Assembly: GCA_009918225.1 (NCBI GenBank)
Contig: RGEP01000063.1
Span: 1-8,940 of the forward strand
Direction: 5' to 3'
DNA length: 8,940 nucleotides
DNA from: Betaproteobacteria bacterium
GTDB taxonomy: Bacteria; Pseudomonadota; Gammaproteobacteria; Burkholderiales; Burkholderiaceae_C
Shown: positions 6,299 through 8,940 of the stretch, piece after piece
Numbering within the stretch: the stretch's first letter is position 1
How the letters are laid out: each line of letters opens with the position of its first letter
Position numbers and translations under genes: made by a program
Notes under the pieces: generated by a model
The model's input: only the letters and a program-made list of their open reading frames with translations
Told to the model about the DNA's origin: nothing
Databases searched by the model: none

Positions 6299-8025
6299 AG
6301 TCCCCTGCAGTTCGAAGGCTGCAAACCGACATCCTGATTCTGGGCTCCGGCGGTGCCGGCCTGTTCGCGGCCCTGCATGCCCACCAACAGGCGCCCGAAC
6401 TCAAGATCACCGTGGCCGTCAAGGGCCTGCTGGGCAAGTGCGGCTGCACGCGCATGGTGCAGGGTGGCTACAACGTGGCGCTGGCCCCAGGTGATTCGGT
6501 CGAACGGCACTTCATGGACACCATCGAGGGCAGCAAGTGGCTGGCCGATCAGGACCTGGCCTGGACGCTGGTGTCCACCGCCGTGGAGCGTATTCGAGAG
6601 CTGGAAAACGAACTGGGCTGCTTCTTTGATCGAAACCCTGACGGCAGCATCCATCAGAAGGCTTTCGCCGGTCAGACCTTCGACCGCACCGTACACAAAG
6701 GCGACCTCACCGGCATCGAGATCATCAATCGCCTGGCCGAACAGGTGTGGTCCCGCGGTATCGATCGGCTGGAGGAACACCGCGCCATTGAACTGATCAA
6801 GACGCCGGCCGGTGATGCCCTGGCCGGTGTGCTGATGATCGACATGCGCACGGGGGGCATGGTGTTCGTGCAGGCCAAGGCGGTGCTGCTGGCCACCGGC
6901 GGTGGACCCACGATGTACAAGTACCACACACCCTCGGGCGACAAGAGCTGCGATGGCTTGGCCATGGCCCTGCGTGCAGGCCTGCCCTTGCGTGACATGG
7001 AAATGGTGCAGTTCCACCCCACGGGCTTGTTGGCCGGCAGCGGCACCCGCATGACCGGCACGGTGCTGGAGGAAGGCCTGCGAGGCGCCGGCGGTTGGCT
7101 GCTCAACGGTGAAGGCGAGCGCTTCATGTCGCGCTACGACGAACGCGGGGAGCGAGCCACACGCGACATCGTCAGCCGGTCCATTTATCGCGAAATGCGC
7201 GAGGGCCGCACCACGCCCAACGGCGGCGTGTGGATTCAGATGCATCACTTGGGGGTTGAGCAGGTCAAGCGCCAGTTCAAGGGCATGGTGGAGCGCTGCG
7301 CCGATTGCGGCTTCGACCTGGCCGGCGGCCGGGTGGAGGTGGTGCCCACGGCGCACTACATGATGGGTGGCGTTGTCTTTGACCCCGACACCCGCACCCC
7401 CTTGCCGGCCCTGTTTGCCGCGGGCGAAGACACCGGTGGGGTGCACGGGGCCAACCGCCTGGGGGGCAATGGTGTGGCCAACTCAACGGTGTTCGGCGGC
7501 ATTGCCGGCGATGCGATGGCCCAATGGGTTCGGCGTGAAGGCACTTTCCGTGCACCGGATGAAGCGGCGATTGAAGAAGCCAGGATGCGGGCCGAAGCGC
7601 CATTCCGGGAGCCCGCCGGCGACCTGGAGGCAGTGCGTGAAGCGCTGTTTGATTGCATGTGGCGCGATGTGGGCATTCTTCGAACGGGTGAATCCCTTGA
7701 GCGTGGCCTGATGCGTTTAAGCGAACTGGATGCCCAACTCGCCGTCACTGGCGTTGCCGATGTGGACCGTTCATTCCACATGGGTTGGCATGATTGGCTC
7801 AACCTGCGCAACCTGATCCAGGTCAGCCGCGTGATCGCCTTGTCGGCCCTGGCCCGAGAGGATTCCCGGGGTGCCCATTACCGTGAGGACTACCCTGAGA
7901 CGGGGTCGCTGGAGGGTTCCCACTACATCGTGGTGCGGCAGGAGGGCCAGGCGCTGAACATGAAGCGCGAGCCGGTCTACTTCACCCGGGTAGCGCCGGG
8001 GCAAAGCCTGCTGGCGGATGCTTGA
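6295..8025 (+). CDS. Fumarate reductase/succinate dehydrogenase-like flavoprotein subunit
   Basis: A 576-residue FAD protein close in length to SdhA (about 590). The Rossmann motif ILGSGGAGLFAALHA (15-29) binds FAD. Catalytic positions of the family are present: His241 (QFHPTGL), Arg290 (ATRDIVSRS; the proton-shuttle Arg), His354 (PTAHYMMGG) and Arg388 (GANRLGGN). Two differences stand out. Where SdhA/FrdA have SHTVxAQGG with a His bonded covalently to FAD, this protein has GCTRMVQGG, with Cys51 in the His position, so FAD is probably non-covalent. Where SdhA has a substrate-contacting Thr in VTEG, this protein has Glu259 in LEEG. It should interconvert a saturated and an unsaturated dicarboxylate and exchange electrons with the iron-sulfur subunit encoded at 2450. 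The start overlaps the beta-subunit stop, and an in-frame extension upstream to 6160 is rejected. The cofactor and direction (oxidation or reduction) are inference. Confidence 0.92.
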   Translation: MKSPAVRRLQTDILILGSGGAGLFAALHAHQQAPELKITVAVKGLLGKCGCTRMVQGGYNVALAPGDSVERHFMDTIEGSKWLADQDLAWTLVSTAVERIRELENELGCFFDRNPDGSIHQKAFAGQTFDRTVHKGDLTGIEIINRLAEQVWSRGIDRLEEHRAIELIKTPAGDALAGVLMIDMRTGGMVFVQAKAVLLATGGGPTMYKYHTPSGDKSCDGLAMALRAGLPLRDMEMVQFHPTGLLAGSGTRMTGTVLEEGLRGAGGWLLNGEGERFMSRYDERGERATRDIVSRSIYREMREGRTTPNGGVWIQMHHLGVEQVKRQFKGMVERCADCGFDLAGGRVEVVPTAHYMMGGVVFDPDTRTPLPALFAAGEDTGGVHGANRLGGNGVANSTVFGGIAGDAMAQWVRREGTFRAPDEAAIEEARMRAEAPFREPAGDLEAVREALFDCMWRDVGILRTGESLERGLMRLSELDAQLAVTGVADVDRSFHMGWHDWLNLRNLIQVSRVIALSALAREDSRGAHYREDYPETGSLEGSHYIVVRQEGQALNMKREPVYFTRVAPGQSLLADA

Positions 8026-8774
8026 ACGAGCTCTCCATCATCGAGCTGGCGGTGGCCTGTTCAGCGGTCACGGTGGGCTACACCGTTTTCGGCATGACCG
8101 GGTTCGGCGCGAACATGGTGGCCTTGCCGGTCCTGGCGCACGTCATGAGCCTGCGCACAGCGGTTCCCACGCTGCTGGTGCTCGATCTGCTGTCGGCGGC
8201 GTTGTTGAGTTCGCGCAACCGCGAATCGGTCGAGGTGGCCGAACTCAAGCACCTGGCGTTTCCGATGCTCGCCGGCATGGCCCTGGGCTTTCCTTTGCTC
8301 GCGCTGGCACCCGAGAGCGGACTGCTGGCCCTGTTGGGCGCCTTCGTCGGTGCGGTGTCCCTGTGGAATTTGATGGGCCGTGCCGGCGGGCGCACGGCAG
8401 CCGCCTATTGGGTTTGGCCTGCCGGATTGGTCGGCGGGGCCTTCAGCACGGTGTTCGGAACGGGCGGGCCGGTCTACACGCTGTTTCTGGCCAGTCGGAT
8501 CGCCGACACCACGCGGCTGCGGGCCACCGTGGCAACGGTTATTCTGGTCTCGGCTCTGGTGCGCCTGCTGCTGTTCACCGGCAGTGGTTTTCTGTACGAG
8601 TCAGCCTTGCCGGCCTTGGCCGCCGCTTTGCTGCCCTGTGCCTTGGCTGGCTACCTGATGGGCAGCCGCTTGCACCTTCGCATGCCGCAGGCGCAGGTTC
8701 GCCGCGTGATCTGGATGGTGTTGGTGGCCGCGGCGGTGAGCCTGCTGGCCCGCGGCACGATGGGTTTGATATGA
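8022..8774 (+). CDS. TSUP-family (TauE/SafE) membrane permease
   Basis: A 250-residue, very hydrophobic protein with about 7-8 predicted membrane helices, the usual size of the TauE/SafE (TSUP, DUF81) anion-transporter family. The two-fold internal repeat of the family is visible: GYTVFGMTGFGANMVALPVL near the N-terminus (19-38) and GGAFSTVFGTGGPVYTLFL in the second half. TTG 8022 is chosen because it overlaps the flavoprotein stop (TTGA) and gives a complete first helix; the first internal ATG (MTGFG) would cut into the first conserved motif. Family members move sulfite, sulfonates or organic acids. Being the last gene of the operon, it plausibly imports or exports the operon's carboxylate, but the direction and ligand are not readable. 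Transcription may end in the region that follows. Confidence 0.88.
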   Translation: MNELSIIELAVACSAVTVGYTVFGMTGFGANMVALPVLAHVMSLRTAVPTLLVLDLLSAALLSSRNRESVEVAELKHLAFPMLAGMALGFPLLALAPESGLLALLGAFVGAVSLWNLMGRAGGRTAAAYWVWPAGLVGGAFSTVFGTGGPVYTLFLASRIADTTRLRATVATVILVSALVRLLLFTGSGFLYESALPALAAALLPCALAGYLMGSRLHLRMPQAQVRRVIWMVLVAAAVSLLARGTMGLI

Positions 8775-8787
8775 ACCCTCAGCCAGA

Positions 8788-8872
8788 CCTCGGGATGTCT
8801 CGGTTGACTCCAAGGGGCGCCGCTCAGAAACTCAGCGCCGTTTGTGGTGCCTTGGGATGTCCCGGATGAGTC
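8788..8872. repeat. Imperfect direct repeat pair, 62-base period
   Basis: Two 23-base copies lie at 8788-8810 and 8850-8872 and agree at 19 of 23 positions; the shared core is GGGATGTC, followed by a CGG-x-TGA-x-TC tail. Between them lies an imperfect hairpin (8816-8839). Both copies sit outside any recognised gene, just after the operon. They could be paired protein-binding sites, the edge of a mobile element or a chance duplication. Confidence 0.5.
8816..8839 (+). terminator. Weak hairpin after the operon, possible terminator
   Basis: GGCGC (8816-8820) can pair with GCGCC (8835-8839) across a 14-base loop; alternatively GGC...GCT pairs with AGC-GCC with a 3-base bulge. A short GTTTG follows. 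The stem is short and there is no real T-run, so this is only a candidate end for the operon transcript, 42 bases after the permease stop. Confidence 0.25.
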
Positions 8873-8882
8873 GTGTCTTGGT

Positions 8883-8940
8883 TCAGGCGATGCCGGTGAA
8901 GCGTGCTCGAAGTAGCTGGGCCTGGAGAGCTGTCCTCGGG
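8883..8940 (-). CDS. Possible 3' end of a convergent gene (partial at right edge)
   Basis: On the minus strand one frame is open from the right edge and ends at a TGA (8883-8885), giving a tail that reads ALQAQLLRARFTGIA. The amphipathic, Arg/Leu-rich end looks like a normal protein C-terminus, and a convergent gene here would fit the short spacer with a hairpin. Only 19 codons are visible and no family can be named. A plus-strand frame from ATG 8866 is also open to the edge (MSRVLVQAMPV...), so the true coding strand is undecided. Confidence 0.25.
   Translation of the reverse strand, partial: PRTALQAQLLRARFTGIA

Noticed and set aside
1..8940. CRISPR array, tRNA, rRNA, transposase or phage genes
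   Set aside because: No regularly spaced repeats, no tRNA-like cloverleaf and no recognisable mobile-element protein were seen on either strand.

Overview
The window looks like a chromosomal segment of a betaproteobacterium, most likely Burkholderiales and perhaps Comamonadaceae. The reasons are uniformly GC-rich coding sequence, a periplasmic Bug/TctC-type binding protein (a family greatly expanded in that order), and a LysR regulator set against a dicarboxylate-type catabolic operon. The species cannot be named from the sequence.

Left edge (1-481): a short open fragment enters from the left and ends at 136. It resembles the conserved core of the PVC-type membrane-bound dehydrogenase/heme-binding family, but the resemblance stops abruptly. 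About 345 bases without a convincing gene follow, holding a strong 13-base inverted repeat (289-301 / 337-349) and two tandem hairpins (435-474) just past the end of the regulator gene.

Regulator and broken gene (482-2430): an intact LysR-family regulator lies on the minus strand. Facing away from it is an iron-containing alcohol dehydrogenase gene with two lesions. Its N-terminal end is missing right beside the regulator start, and an internal deletion of roughly 80-95 bases shifts the frame near 2031-2043. It is annotated as a pseudogene.

Operon (2450-8774, plus strand): seven more genes and one deletion-bearing gene follow in tight succession: iron-sulfur subunit, two small cytochrome-b-like anchors, Bug-type binding protein, class I hydratase alpha (with an apparent in-frame internal deletion), hydratase beta, flavoprotein subunit, and a TSUP permease. 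Several stop and start codons overlap by 4 bases. Together they encode a membrane-bound succinate dehydrogenase/fumarate reductase-like complex and a fumarase/tartrate-dehydratase/mesaconase-like hydratase, flanked by a solute-binding protein and a transporter. The logic is 'dehydrogenate a succinate-like acid, then hydrate the resulting alkene', a dedicated route for a C4 or substituted C4 dicarboxylate rather than the housekeeping TCA enzymes. The flavoprotein lacks the histidine that normally bonds FAD covalently and has Glu where Thr normally contacts the substrate carboxylate, which supports an unusual substrate or reaction.

Right edge (8775-8940): no clear gene. There is a 19/23 imperfect direct repeat 62 bases apart, a weak hairpin, and a possible 3' end of a convergent gene.

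The most notable overall feature is damage: at least three apparent deletions in about 4 kb (ADH 5' end, ADH interior, hydratase alpha interior) among otherwise well-preserved genes. This means either a catabolic island in early decay or a faulty assembly.
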